Source: Diphasiastrum complanatum
Taxonomy: Eukaryota; Streptophyta; Lycopodiopsida; Lycopodiales; Lycopodiaceae
NCBI GenBank assembly: GCA_029204225.1
Contig: CM055107.1
Coordinates: 9,955,472-10,019,471, forward strand
Reading direction: 5' to 3'
DNA: 64,000 nt
The stretch's first letter is position 1, and each line of letters begins with the position of its first letter. The translations under genes were made by a program, and so were the position numbers. The notes under the pieces were generated by a model. The model was not told the origin of the DNA. It saw only the letters and a program-made list of their open reading frames with translations, and ran no database searches. This document shows positions 35,341-47,164 of this stretch, piece by piece.

Positions 35341-35883
35341 CAGGAGTTGCGGACACACTCTTGTACAACATACAGAAGTCAGAATTCTAATTCTGTAAAA
35401 GAGAAAAAATTTGTAATACCATAACCTATGATCATAAGGAGCTTTAGCTTGAACAATGACATTGTATTCTCCTGAACAATTTTGAGATCTGGCACACAAG
35501 TACTCATCAAGAGCTTCAGATATTAAGCATCTCTGCAGAACTGTGGAATATTTTAAATTCATTTGCTGCACAATTTCCTTGCTACATTCTACACAACTAT
35601 ATTAACTGCAGTCTGTAAAATTACTCCAAGATTACACAGTAAAAGTAGCCAGGTAAGGGCTGAGCTTCTGATCTTCCTGTCTGGGTGGGGTTAATCACTA
35701 CAATAAGAAAATTGCTTGGAAGTAAAAATATTCATTCTTAGAAGACCTAACAAAATCTGCTAACTTTATTCTTTGCAGTGAAGAGTTACATTGGCTATAG
35801 GTATTTCCAGCATCAGGATATCCATTCCCAAACATGCTGTTGTGGAAGTCATCAAAGAATATTTAAAGGTCAAGACAATCTGT

Positions 35884-38800
35884 TCAGGAAAACACCTCCT
35901 CACCAGAGGCATTTGCTCTTGGATCTGACGAGAAGTTGGGCACATCCATCCCCCCTCTACACCCTTCTAGCATCAGAACCACTTCTGTCATTGAAGGCCG
36001 ATCCATGGGATCAGGGGATGTGCAAAGAAGAGCAACTTTAACAGCAAGAAGAAACTCCTCCCACTCAGAGGACTCTGGATCTAGCTCCAAAAAGCTTGGG
36101 TCAAACAGCTCAGAAACCTGCTCTGATTGTAACTGCCTCTTCACCCATTTTACAATATCCTCATCCTGTGTGAACATGACAGGTCCTCTTCCTGTGAGAA
36201 GCTCCAGCAAAACAATTCCGAAACTGTAAACGTCTCCTTCTGTTGTTGGTTGACCCGTCAGGTAGGCTTCGGATGCCACATACCCAAAAGAGCCTACTTG
36301 AAGGGATGAGGATGGTGGCTCAAGGGGTATCAAAAACAATCTTTCCATGCAAAAGTCTGATAAATGAGCCTCAAAATCAGCATCAAACTGTATATTACCA
36401 GGTTTTACATCCCCATGCACAATGTAGGGCTCACACTGTGTGTGAAGAAAGGCAAGTCCCCGAGAAATCCCCAATGCAATGAGGTGCCTCATGGGCCAAT
36501 TAAGTACATGTCCATCTTGATGGGCGGCTTCTTGCAGAAGAGCAGCTAAGTTTCCATTTGGCATGTAGTCGTAAATAAGCAGCTTCACATCCTCATGAAT
36601 GTAATAACCCCTGAGAACATGGAGATTTTTGTGTTTCACTCCAGCCAAAATTTCGGCCCCTGCTCTGAATGCAATCTCATCAACAACACCATCTGAAAAA
36701 CGCCTTACAGACAACATTGTCCCATCCTGCAAGCAAGCCTTGAACGTGATATCATATCGTGTTCTACTGAGCACATGTTCTTCATCATAATGCCCTGTAG
36801 CTTCCAGTATACAAGCATAATATACTGGGTACTGAAACATGATTAGCTGCTCCTCTGTCGGTAACATTTCTCGACCACCAATAATTGGCTTCTTGTCCTT
36901 TCTTACGAACTTAACTAGCGAAAAGATGATCACGCTTGCCAGCAGTGCAGCTAAAACACCAGCAGCAACAGATACACCTATAATAATATTTCTTTCTATA
37001 TGGCCTTCTTTGTTGGAATTTGGACACATTAAATTCAATGGACCGCCACAAAGGGATGGATTGTCACCAAATGCAGTTGAATTGAAGTGTGCTCCGAGTG
37101 CAGGAGGAACCAAACCGTTCAATTTGTTGCCTGAAACATTAAAATCACGAAGATCCTCCAAGTTGCCCAGCGATGCTGGGATTGCCCCAGTTAAGCTGTT
37201 TTTAGATAAATCCAAAATTTTCAGATGTATCAAATGCCCTAGGCTAGAAGGAATACTACCTGTCAGATGATTTCCCATTAAGTTTAACTGTACAAGCTCA
37301 CTAAGTTTATCCAGGGTAGGGGGAATTTGTCCAGACAACTGGTTATTCCCAAGATCAACGTTTGTCAACTGCCTGCAATGCATAATTGTCTCTGGTATGC
37401 TGCCGAAAAATCTGTTATGACCCAGATCCAAGATTCGAAGCTTGAACAAAGTGCTCAGTTGAGGAGGTATGAACCCCTCCAAAAGATTGTGCTTTAGCTC
37501 TAAAATGATTAGATTGCTGCAATTCCCGATCTCAAAGGGAATACCACCAGATATCAGATTACTAGATAGTGATAGCGTACGTAAATTTTGGAGATTACCC
37601 AAGTTGAGAGGTAGGCTCCCAGAGAGCATGTTTCCACTGCAGTTTATCACTTTCAGATTTTTCAGCTCAATAAAGTTTGAAGGAATAGGACCTTCTATAT
37701 CATTATTACCTAATGACAGTACTTCAAGGTTCAAGAGCCCAGTCAAACTTTGTGGAATGTTTCCTGATATCCTCTGATTGCTCAAGTCTAGAATTTGTAA
37801 GGAGATGCAGCTTCCAAGAGTAGATGGTATTTCTCCTGAGAGATTGTTTGAAGCGAGTTCAAGGACTTTTAAGTTTTGCAAGGCTTCAAACGAAGATGGA
37901 ATGGGGCCGAACAGCATGTTGCTTTGAAGGTCAAGGACTTCCAAGTTCAAACATCCTGAGAGTTCTGTTGGTATTCTACCACCCAAGTTATTGAAATGAA
38001 GGGACAGCAACTTCAGCCGATTTAGAGCTCCCAGCTGGAATGGAATCCCCCCTGAAAGATTGTTTTTGCCAATGAAGAGGAATTGCAAATTCAGAAGGCT
38101 TCCAAAGTCTGCTGGAATAACACCCGAAAACCCATTCTGTTCTAGATTCAGTATTTTCAGGTTAATGCACTGAGATATTTCTTTGGGGATTGATCCAGAA
38201 AAAAAATTGTATGATAAATTTAGCTGCTGCAAATTGATGGATGATCCAAAAATGGTAGGAACAGTTCCACTGAGAAAATTTCTTTCCACAGTCAAGACAT
38301 TCAGTGATGAAATATTGGTAAATGTTGGTGAGAGATGTCCACTGAACACATTATCTTGTAGATCTAACACCTTTAGAAACTTTGATTGAAAATTTGAAGG
38401 AATTGAACCAGATAAATTGTTATGTCCCAGTATCAATACCTGCAAGGAAGAGATATTTCCCATTGCTTGAGGTACACTACCTGTGAGAAAGTTGCTGGCC
38501 AAGGAAAGGACTTGAAGATTCCTCAAGATTCCAAGCTCCAGAGGGAGAAAACCATCCAACAAGTTGCTATCTAGATTCAGTGACAGGAGCAGAGAGCAGT
38601 TTGCAAGAGATGTTGGAATTTTCCCTTTGAAACTGTTTTCTCTCAATGACAAATAAGTTAAAGCTGAAAGACTTCCAAACTCACTAGGAATATTTCCTGC
38701 AAGGCTGTTTTCAGAAAAATCCAGATATGACAAGGCAGTACAGTTTGAGAGCTCCAAGGGAATCGCGCCTGTAAGCAGATTTTTAGAGAAGTCGATTGTT

Positions 38801-39044
38801 TGTACAAATTTTAACCCTTGAAGCTGAGAAGGGATACTTCCATCCAGTCTGTTGTTGGCTAAATTCAAAGTTTTAAGTTTTGATAGGCTTCCAATATTTG
38901 CTGGTACATATCCGGAAAGAACATTTTCATTCAAGTAAAGTCCACGTAGGTTGGAACAGTTTGCTATCGATGCTGGAATCATACCATGAAAACCATTGGA
39001 CCTTAAGTCCAGTTTACGCAGCTCCCCTAAATTCCCCAGCTCCA
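35884..39044 (-). CDS. LRR receptor-like kinase, exon 2 (LRRs, transmembrane, kinase)
   Basis: Exon 2 starts at 39044 after the acceptor TTTCTTGCAG and ends at 35884. Joined to exon 1 (56471-56183) it gives 3450 nt, 1149 residues. The protein has 27 LRRs here (28 in total, about residues 75-775), a transmembrane helix at about 782-807 and a kinase domain at about 853-1128. It closely follows Arabidopsis At4g36180/At1g75640 in length and kinase wording (GHVLNWPMRHLIALGISRGL, PVMFTQDEDIVKWVKRQLQ, ELDPESSEWEEFLLAVKV). The VAIK Lys is Arg (SVRRF), HRD is HGD and DFG is DFC (DFCMERL), so catalysis is doubtful; it is probably a plasma-membrane pseudokinase receptor or co-receptor. The frame upstream of 39044 is intron. 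Confidence 0.95.
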
Positions 39045-39319
39045 CTGCAAGAAAGAGCAAGGTTTTAGTGCATATGAAGAGATTTTGGTGACCACTTTGA
39101 TCAAATATATCTATTAGCAAGTCTGACTGAGATAGAGAAGAAAGATCTACGGCAGACTTCTGGCATATCAAAAACAGTCTACTGCAGGCTTGTGTAGATA
39201 GATATGTTGTGCAAACACCAACAGATCATAGTGCAAACACTAAGAGTCCCATCATGAAAAGCCACTAGGCATTGTTCATTTATACGATCTACGATGTAAC
39301 AATTGAAGAACAAAGGGTC

Positions 39320-40690
39320 AATTGAAGGTAGTAAAGATATACAAACCAAATTGCATCAGCTGCAATCGGCGGAAGTATGAAAGCATAAGGAAGCAACATC
39401 TACATGGGCGGTTAAGGTAAGGCGCTCTTTGCAGGATACTAAGGCGATTGAAAAGTGATGCTCTCGAGTCTCTAAGGAGGTTTCTAGCCTTGTGAAAGAA
39501 GTCGAAGGGTCTGCTGAAAATGAAGAATCTATAAGGATTTCTTTCTCGACAAGATGAGGCTTGCAAAAGCAAACTTTATAGAATCTTCCTGTTTCGGAAA
39601 GAAAATCAACAGCAAGGATAGGGTACTCTTTGTCAAGTTTGCTGATCCAGAGGCAAGAAGATTTGTACTAAAAAATTGGAATAACGATCTTATATCCACC
39701 CAAACAAGCAAAAATAAGAAACGAATGGATAAAAGTCAAGAAATGGATATTGGAAGGCAAGTGGTTACATTACAACATGATAAGTCTTTTCAAAAGAAAC
39801 TCCAAATATCCATCAGGATGAGGTAGGATGAGGTGGTACTAGGGCCCCAAAAAAGTTTGAGTTGCAAACGCCCACGTTTGCGTTTCAAACATGGGTGTTT
39901 CAAATGCGTTTGAATGCAACTATGATGCCAAGTGGATCAGTGGAAAAGATAGAGTTAAAAAAAACCCTAAAGATCATAATTCCAATGAATGCCTAAGACC
40001 TACCCTAAATCACTAAACCCTAAACTCTACACCTAGAAAAAAGGGCCTCATAACCCTAAACCACATGAACGCTCATGGTGACCCTCTATGCCAGAAGCTT
40101 GGGAACATGCAATTACTCTTACCCTAGCAACCCTACAGCCAATCCTAGCAACAAGATTCACTCAAAATGATGCACTATAGCCTCCAAACAAAGCAAAGAA
40201 AAAAAGGGTGAGTGAAAAAAAGCTTCGAGAAGCTGTTTTGCTTGCAAATCTCCACATACTCACTTTTGCCCTCTTCTATGTGCTACAATCACCTTCAACA
40301 CATCATGGCCTTCACATAGAGTGCCAGACAACCTATTTGGCCTGCTACTATAAAAGGCAATGGTGTGGTAGATTATGCCTTGGCTTCCCTTAGCTTTGGT
40401 GGACAATATTGGGGAGATGGAAAGTGGGACACTTTCGTTAGAATCCAACCATCATCGTATTCATTTGATTCTAAATTTGACTTGAAAATAGACCACTAGA
40501 AGTTGAAAATACAAACAAAAATTCAGGTTTGTGCCACAGAAGAAGATGTACTTATCTTATATGGGGGAGTCAATGTCACTAGCAAATACAAAAGTTTTTA
40601 TAGCCCAATCATGAAAAGTTCAGAAAAGAACTTCAAATCCAACAAAGGGTTAAAGCGCAAAAATCACACTTCTCCCAAAAATCCTTCATT
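39320..40690. other. Intron sequence without a recognised gene
   Basis: A 90-codon plus frame at 39554-39826 (LFVKFADPEARRFVLKNW) is unrecognised and may be a retroelement remnant. At 39960-40070 there are several CCCTAAA/AACCCTAAA-type motifs. Otherwise I see nothing. Confidence 0.35.
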
Positions 40691-40699
40691 TAGTGACGA

Positions 40700-41430
40700 A
40701 TGCTAGGAATAAATCCAAACCAATGTGGAAGCGAAGGGAAAGCTATATGCACACATAAAAGGTTACTCCTAACGAAAAAATCAGCATTTGTAAGCAGCCA
40801 GCAAGACTCTCTTTCACAAACTTGGAAGAAAGATCCAAAGAATTTTTGGCGGAAGTTGCTTCGAAAAACTAGGCACAAGTCCAGATGCATAGGGCATTCT
40901 AGAACACGATCTGGAAACCCCAATTATAGTTTCCCAGATCGTTGCAATGTTATTATATTTTTGGTTTTTGTGGTTTTTATTTGATTTTTTGCTCTTTTGC
41001 TTTTTGTTGGTTTTTTATGGGGTTTTTTTTTACCATTTTTTTAATTTGTTCATGGTTTGTAGCTGTTTGTCATTTGGTTTTTTTTGTTTTTAAATGATTT
41101 TTAATGGTTTAAGGGTAGAAAATAAATAAATAAGTAATCCATTGGAGATAGCCCCGCTGTCCTAAACACACATGCATCAGTTTCTAACACATCTATGGCG
41201 CAAATTAATGATATTTATACGAACAATTGGTTCACCTATGACAAAGAGCATTATGAAGTCGAAGGAGCTATAGAAATGCCACCAACCAGCCTTTGACATT
41301 TGAGCCTTTTCACCAAAGAGGAGATCGAAAATGGGAAGCTCTGACTTGTTTAATCAAACACTGACGGATGGCTTTGCAAACATTTGGTCGTGTAGCATAA
41401 TTGTTCCTTTATTTAAGATTGCACATACGA
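40700..41430. other. Intron sequence, T-rich, no gene recognised
   Basis: A strongly T-rich plus strand at 40950-41110 and no convincing frame. Confidence 0.4.
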
Positions 41431-41549
41431 GTCATAGATGCAGCGCATTTCTGAAACACGTTTCAGAATCGCGGTCAGAAACGCGGTTCAGAAACGTGTT
41501 TCTGAAATTTTCCAAAAATTCTAGAAATTCTAGAAATTCCACGGCATCA

Positions 41550-41968
41550 AGTAGATTATCAATACGTGGCATAGGATATCGATGTTTAACCGTTATCTTG
41601 TTTACACCTCGATAATCCACACACATACACCATGATCCGTCCTTTTTTACAAGAATGATAGGAGAGGCAAAAGGGGAATAACTTGGTCATATCTGCCCTT
41701 TGGTAAGATAATCATCGACAGTCCATCTCATTTCCTTGTCCTCCTTAAGACTCATTCTGTAAGGACGTCTATTGACAGGACATGATCCGGGTATTAATTC
41801 AATCTTATGTTTCACATTCCTCTTAGGAGGTCCTAATCTCTTGATCCAAATTGGCAATAGTACTGGTTGGCACACAATGCATGCTACTCTAACTAGTCTT
41901 CGTAGACATATCAAGTAGAAAGCAAACACACATGTACTCACAATGGATCCTACACAACTGCGTAGCAA
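41550..41968 (-). pseudogene. Gypsy reverse transcriptase, N-terminal fragment
   Basis: The minus strand reads [61 protein letters not shown] and [20 protein letters not shown] with [10 protein letters not shown], the usual start of Ty3/Gypsy reverse transcriptase. It then runs into a short EFL repeat and an unrelated CAGAAACGYG-rich tract (41440-41530), so the catalytic YxDD, RNase H and integrase are absent. Confidence 0.85.
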
Positions 41969-42189
41969 AAATTAGCGGTCCATGACGCACATCCCACTCA
42001 CCACGAAGGGAATGTATCACACCATCAAACTGGAACTCGTACACATGAGTATCCCAAGATATGTGTGGCTTCCGCATCTCGTGCCAACAAATGCCCAACA
42101 CCACATCAATCCTTGCAAGCCACGTACATCAAGATAGCTTACTCTTTCTCTCTCTCCCTTTCTCCCTCATAAAAAGTATAATAACATGC

Positions 42190-43114
42190 AATCTCACAGC
42201 ATTGAAGGATGCTGACCCTTTTGGGCATTAGGCTGCCCATACAATCCCTTGCCTTTGGGGGCCCATGCACTCTTTCCTTTTTGGTCACCCCGAGCTTGCC
42301 ACTGACTGGTTTGATCTTCAAACATCCTCTTTTTGTTCCATTTGCCCTTGCGTCCAAAAGGTTGTTGACCACCTGTACCAACTACCGCAGCAGGATCAGG
42401 GCCGCTTTTTCCATCTTCATAATACAAAGCCATCTGTATGGCTCCCCACAAATCATGAGATTGCACTTTCCACACGAAAGGGCCAATACTCTCTCGAAGT
42501 CCCTCCACAAAGTGAAATACTTGCATGTACATAGGAACTTCTTGAGGAATGTGTAACAAAGCCTCTCGCTACTGTCTGCATAATCCTGCAAGCTCAAGTT
42601 ACCCTGCTTCAAATAAGTCCATTGTTGCATGGCTTTATCATTTTCATCCATAGGCATCCAATTTTGCATAAACATTTGCCGAAATGCCTCCCATGTGGTT
42701 GGAACTAGGTCATCCTTTCCTCCACACCTTTGTGCTTACTCTTGAAAACAATACATGGCTTCAGCAATCATCTCAATTTCATCGTCTATGCCACACATAT
42801 GGAATGCTTTCTCCCATTTTTGCGACCAATTTTCAACGGCACCTGTGGTCCTCATAGATTCCAGTGAGCTTTGAAGGTTTTAGATCCTTGATAGTAGGTA
42901 GCTGCCTCTTTCGAAACTCCACCTCAGCTTCATCGTTAATTGACAATGTCCTTTCTGCTTCCATAGTCATACCACTGACTCTCTCAGAAGCATTAGCTCC
43001 TTTACCTTTGAGTTGCTCCAAAATCAGCTTAAGAGTGACTTCAATAACATCCACCTTGGAACATACTGCATCTAATCTCTACGAATCTTGACTGGTGTTG
43101 CTTGCGGATGCCAT
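42190..43114 (-). pseudogene. Gypsy gag, frame-broken
   Basis: The minus strand starts at ATG 43114 (MASASNTSQDS, stop), then VIEVTLKLILEQLKGKG, LPTIKDLKPSKLTGIYED, and at 42675 NWMPMDENDKAMQQWTYLKQ and LSLQDYA, then in another frame YMQVFHFVEGLRESIGPFVW and a basic tail (KGKWNKKRMFEDQ). This is the retrotransposon gag capsid region followed by a basic region; I see no intact zinc knuckle. Confidence 0.78.
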
Positions 43115-43722
43115 AGCAGAAGAATAGGTAGTAGAAGCAAAGTAGTGCACAAAAAACTATGCAAAATCAAACAGCTAGAGTTCTTGAAACAACGCAAGAA
43201 CAAGCTCTCCAAACCTCAAATCACTAGACAAATAGATTACCCTAAATTCCTAGAAGAACTGGATAGAATAGACCTCCTATAGTCAGGTTCTAGCTACACA
43301 GACTCTTCTTCTCCAAAAATCAACAAACTAGGGTTTCAAACTAACAATTGGCAAAAAGCAAGGGTTGATCACCGAATCGAAAGGCGAAAAGCCCTACCCT
43401 ACGAGAAACCTACCATAGAAAGCCTGTTGCAACTAACAAATCCGAAAAATATTGAGTATTAAAGAAGTTACAAACAAATTCACAAATTCTATGTGGGCTT
43501 GATTCTCACAAAAGCACAGAGAATAATCAAGCCAAGTAGTAGAAGATGCTCAAAGGCTGCCAGAAGATCAGCAATCCACCATAGGGCTTCAATCTACTAT
43601 CTTATGGGCTCCAAATCTGCCAACAGATCACCTACAGTAGGGCGTTGGCTCTCCAAGATTGCACCAAACCTTAACTGAAGATGCCAATGATACCAAATTC
43701 CACACAAGTCTCAAAAGCAACC

Positions 43723-43734
43723 GCTCTGATACCA
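43723..43734 (-). other. Primer binding site of the Gypsy element
   Basis: Minus-strand TGGTATCAGAGC, a perfect initiator tRNA-Met site, two bases from the LTR. Confidence 0.9.
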
Positions 43735-43736
43735 AA

Positions 43737-44491
43737 TGTTGCACACAAGCTCACAAAACCCTAAGTAAATACACAGAACTACCCAACAAATTTGTCACTT
43801 TATTAATCTCGAGCAAACATAAGAGCTCTGCTGCAAGTCTCCTCCCAACCACAGCTGCATAGAATCCGATAGAGAACGCTTGGCAAGGCTGGCACTATAT
43901 CACCTTAAGCACTCCTTAACCCTGACACATCCTAACGTCGACACATGGCAAACTCCATGCACAGTCGACACTTGCCACTTGGCGGTACCCTGACACATAA
44001 GCAAGCTAGTAGGTGGACTATTTGACATGTGTCACTCATACATTGGACCAAGTGTCCCAATGAGCATATGACACATGTCCTGTTGACCCACCGTCCAACA
44101 AGTGTCACTCATGCACTGGACCAAGTGTCCCAGTGAGCATATGACACATGTCATGTTGACTGGTCAACCCTTCCTACTTTTTATGAGGTCAATCCAGTAG
44201 ACTCTCATGGGACCCAGTATCCCCTTGGCCATCTCGGAATTAGTCACTATAATTGATATTTACATTGCAATTTACAATCGTCTCCACAGGCCGGTTACTT
44301 AGCCAATTTACAATTTAATAATTACAATTTACAATTTACATTGGGCAAAGGGATTCAAAGTACATGTGACAATACACTACTCTCTCTCTTGTACTTTTGT
44401 TGGTACTGTGGGGAGGAGGGTGTGTACTTCCCCCTCCTTAACCCCTCCTCTCTTCCCTTTACACTCAAGCATGTAAAAAATCCTTGCAACA
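43737..44491 (-). mobile_element. 5' LTR of the Gypsy element (755 bp)
   Basis: It begins TGTTGCA at 43737 and ends TGCAACA at 44485-44491. Inside, a unit of about 60 bp (GTGTCACTCATACATTGGAC to CATGTCCTGTTGAC) is duplicated at 44034 and 44103 with few differences. No second LTR is seen in the window. Confidence 0.8.
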
Positions 44492-45349
44492 TAACAAAAT
44501 AACAAACTGAATAACTATGAACTCCAAAGGGAGAAAGATCCTCCTCCCCATCACCTAGATGTACCTATTGTACTTGAAACCTCTACTATGGTTGAGATAG
44601 CTATAGGAGTCTCTATTAGGGCCAAGAGGTCATTGACTAAGGAATTGAGGGATAAGCTTGACCCAAGTTCACTTGGATGAAGTGGCTTTTTGGGGGGGTG
44701 GCGACTGGGTGATCTGAGGGCAAGGTGGAGCCTATAGAGGCTGCCATTATGTGGTTGGGGGCTATGTATAGCCTAGGTGGCACCCTTTGGGCCCACCAAC
44801 TATTAAGGTCCAAAGGAGGTGGGAAAAGAGGTGAAGGAAGTAGGTATAGGCACCACTCTCTTTTTTCACCTGGTTCACTTTTTCACCCTGACTTAGTGTT
44901 CTTGATGTACTTTCAAGCCCTCTAAAGCCACTTTGCTACCAAATTCTTGTCGATTTTAGCGAACCTCACTTTGTGCATGATGGAACCCACAATGTAGGTG
45001 AAAGAACTTCCCCGGTTTGGCCCATAGCAAAAATTTAGCAGCTCCATTTGATCCACACGATCAATTCCTTGCAAAACCAAACTTTGGTGATGCAATCGAA
45101 GCATGCGACAGCCAAGCAAGAGTGGCAGAACCTTGGCTGGTCGTGTTGCCCTTTATTCCATGTTCAGCTCCAAATTCTTTTCAAGTGAGAACAAGCACAG
45201 ACACCAAGATGTTGTGTTACCCTAGTTCGATTGATGGAATAGTCAATCTTGCATGCACAATCCATCGAATAGTAAGATTGCTACTGCTCTCATGTTTTTG
45301 CATAGCAAGGCGTATACATGGTGATAGGATCTAAAAGAGGGGGCTAATA

Positions 45350-45910
45350 TCCCTACCACATGGGACACTTTCCAAGATGTCTTCAAGGCAACATTTTTGT
45401 CGATCCTCAACAATTTCGAGCATTATTGTCGGTTTGCTAACATCTAGATGGGGAATAAGCTGTTAGATGCCTCTTTACAAGAATCCCAAGAGGTCTTGCT
45501 CTCTTTCATCTCTCAAATGGACCCTACCCTTGGGAACTTACAATTCATTTTGGGGCTTCCTACCCTTGGGAAGTTACAATTCACTGAAGACTACCAACAT
45601 GAAGTGTGACGCAACCAACCGTAGACTCTCAAAAATGCAATTTATTTTGCAAAAATATTTAACAAAACCCATTATGGCCCTCGTAAAGAGCAAGGTGCTC
45701 CCCCAAGGCTGAGCAAAAGACAAGAAGTTTTCAAGGTGAGAAAAAGCGCATCAAGCTGGACTATGCGGATTATGACAAGGCACAAACCGGCAGCTTGTGC
45801 TTCTCCTATATGGAGATCTTTCAAAGGATTGCCCAAAAAGACATAAGACAACTAGAAAGCAGCCCAAATTTTTCAAGGCACCTAGTATCTCTTATGTTGA
45901 TATATCCTTA
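45350..45910 (+). pseudogene. Gypsy gag relic (plus)
   Basis: Pieces such as TWDTFQDVFKATFLSILNNF, LQESQEVLLSFISQMDPTLG and LQFILGLPTLGKLQFTEDYQ, spread over frames with stops, look like a gag capsid followed by a basic region. It lies upstream of a plus-strand Gypsy reverse transcriptase. Confidence 0.5.
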
Positions 45911-46498
45911 ACAAAGGGCACAATTTGTAAGAATTATTACTTCAATACAACTATATATGGCCCCCACTGGGTTTGTAGGAAGTTGAGCAATGAATGTACT
46001 ATTTAGTGATTGTTGTATGCACAACTTTGTTAACTCAAAATTGGTGCAAAAACTTTGAGTGGCCACCACACCAAGTAATCACCAGTATGTGGCGAAAAAG
46101 GCAAGGAGAAAGGATTGTCAAATCTAGGACTACATTGTTCCTCAACTTCGGTTGAGAGACCTCTAAATTTTCATATTTTGAATCTAGATGATTTGAGCAA
46201 GGAGCGGTTTTAACTCCAAGAATGAGTCCTTGAAAAAGGATTATGTTACACATAGTTTGTCCCTTTTGCACAATGGCCCATTGAATGAATTTAAAGGCGA
46301 TGTTGATATGCCTAATGCTCCTTTTGTATCTACTTTGCAAGTTAAAGAATGTTTGAAAGATCTTTATTAGCATGTTTTCTAAAAAACGTAATCTTTATAG
46401 ATGATCATGTTATTCAAAGTCTAAATGTTGGTTCATCGCAATTGCCTTTGGAATTACCTCGTAATAACCAATTAGCTAAGGACTCTTCATAATATAGA

Positions 46499-46935
46499 GT
46501 GTTTAGGAGGCTTAGGCAAGACTTCAGCAACATTTTTCTTGAGCATCTACCTAAAGGCTTACCTCCTTCTAGAACTAGAACTGTAGACCATCAAATAGAG
46601 CTACTTCCCAATAGTACCTTTTTACAATTGTTTCCTTACAGGGTTAGCTTAAAAGAAGAAGATGAAATCTCTAGGCAACTTCAGGAGTAATTTGGGATGG
46701 GTCACATTCATCCTAGTAAGTCCCCTTGGGGAGCACAAGTCGTTTTGGCCAGCAAAAAGGACGAAGGCATTAGCATTTCTATTGAGTATAAAAAGTTAAA
46801 CACAATGACTATCGAGAACAAGTACCCCTTACCTAGTATGGATTGTCTGAATGGAGCAAAGTATTTCTCCAAGGTTGACCTTAGATCGAGTTACCATCAC
46901 ATAAGGATTAAGAAGGTAGACATTCAGTCATGATG
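46499..46935 (+). pseudogene. Gypsy reverse transcriptase fragment (plus)
   Basis: VDHQIELLPNST, PYRVSLKEEDEISRQLQE, a TAA, then GHIHPSKSPWGAQVVLASKK, YKKLNTMTIENKYPLPSMD and GAKYFSKVDLRSSYHHIRIK. These are the first motifs of Gypsy reverse transcriptase, ending before the YxDD. The element is 3' truncated near 46.95 kb. Confidence 0.85.
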
Positions 46936-47164
46936 AGCACGCATGGGTTTATCCAGGTAGAATCTAAAAGCACAAACAACCTATCAAATTTGAGGTCTTA
47001 CACAAGACTTGCTATATTTATTGAGATTTCATGTTGGGAAATTTCATCACAATATAACCATAAGTATAGTTTTGAAAAATGTGCATCGACTAGAGAATGG
47101 GAAATGGTGATTGAGATGGGATATGGGAAATGGGGAATCCCTTATCATCACAAAAGCTAATAGT

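Noticed and set aside
36839-38389. Several plus-strand open frames opposite the receptor kinase exon
   Set aside because: They are antisense shadows of the LRR and kinase coding sequence.
39045-39171. Start codon at 39171 for the receptor kinase
   Set aside because: The first 42 codons carry no signal peptide and precede a clear splice acceptor; exon 1 at 56.2-56.5 kb supplies the signal peptide and LRR cap in phase.
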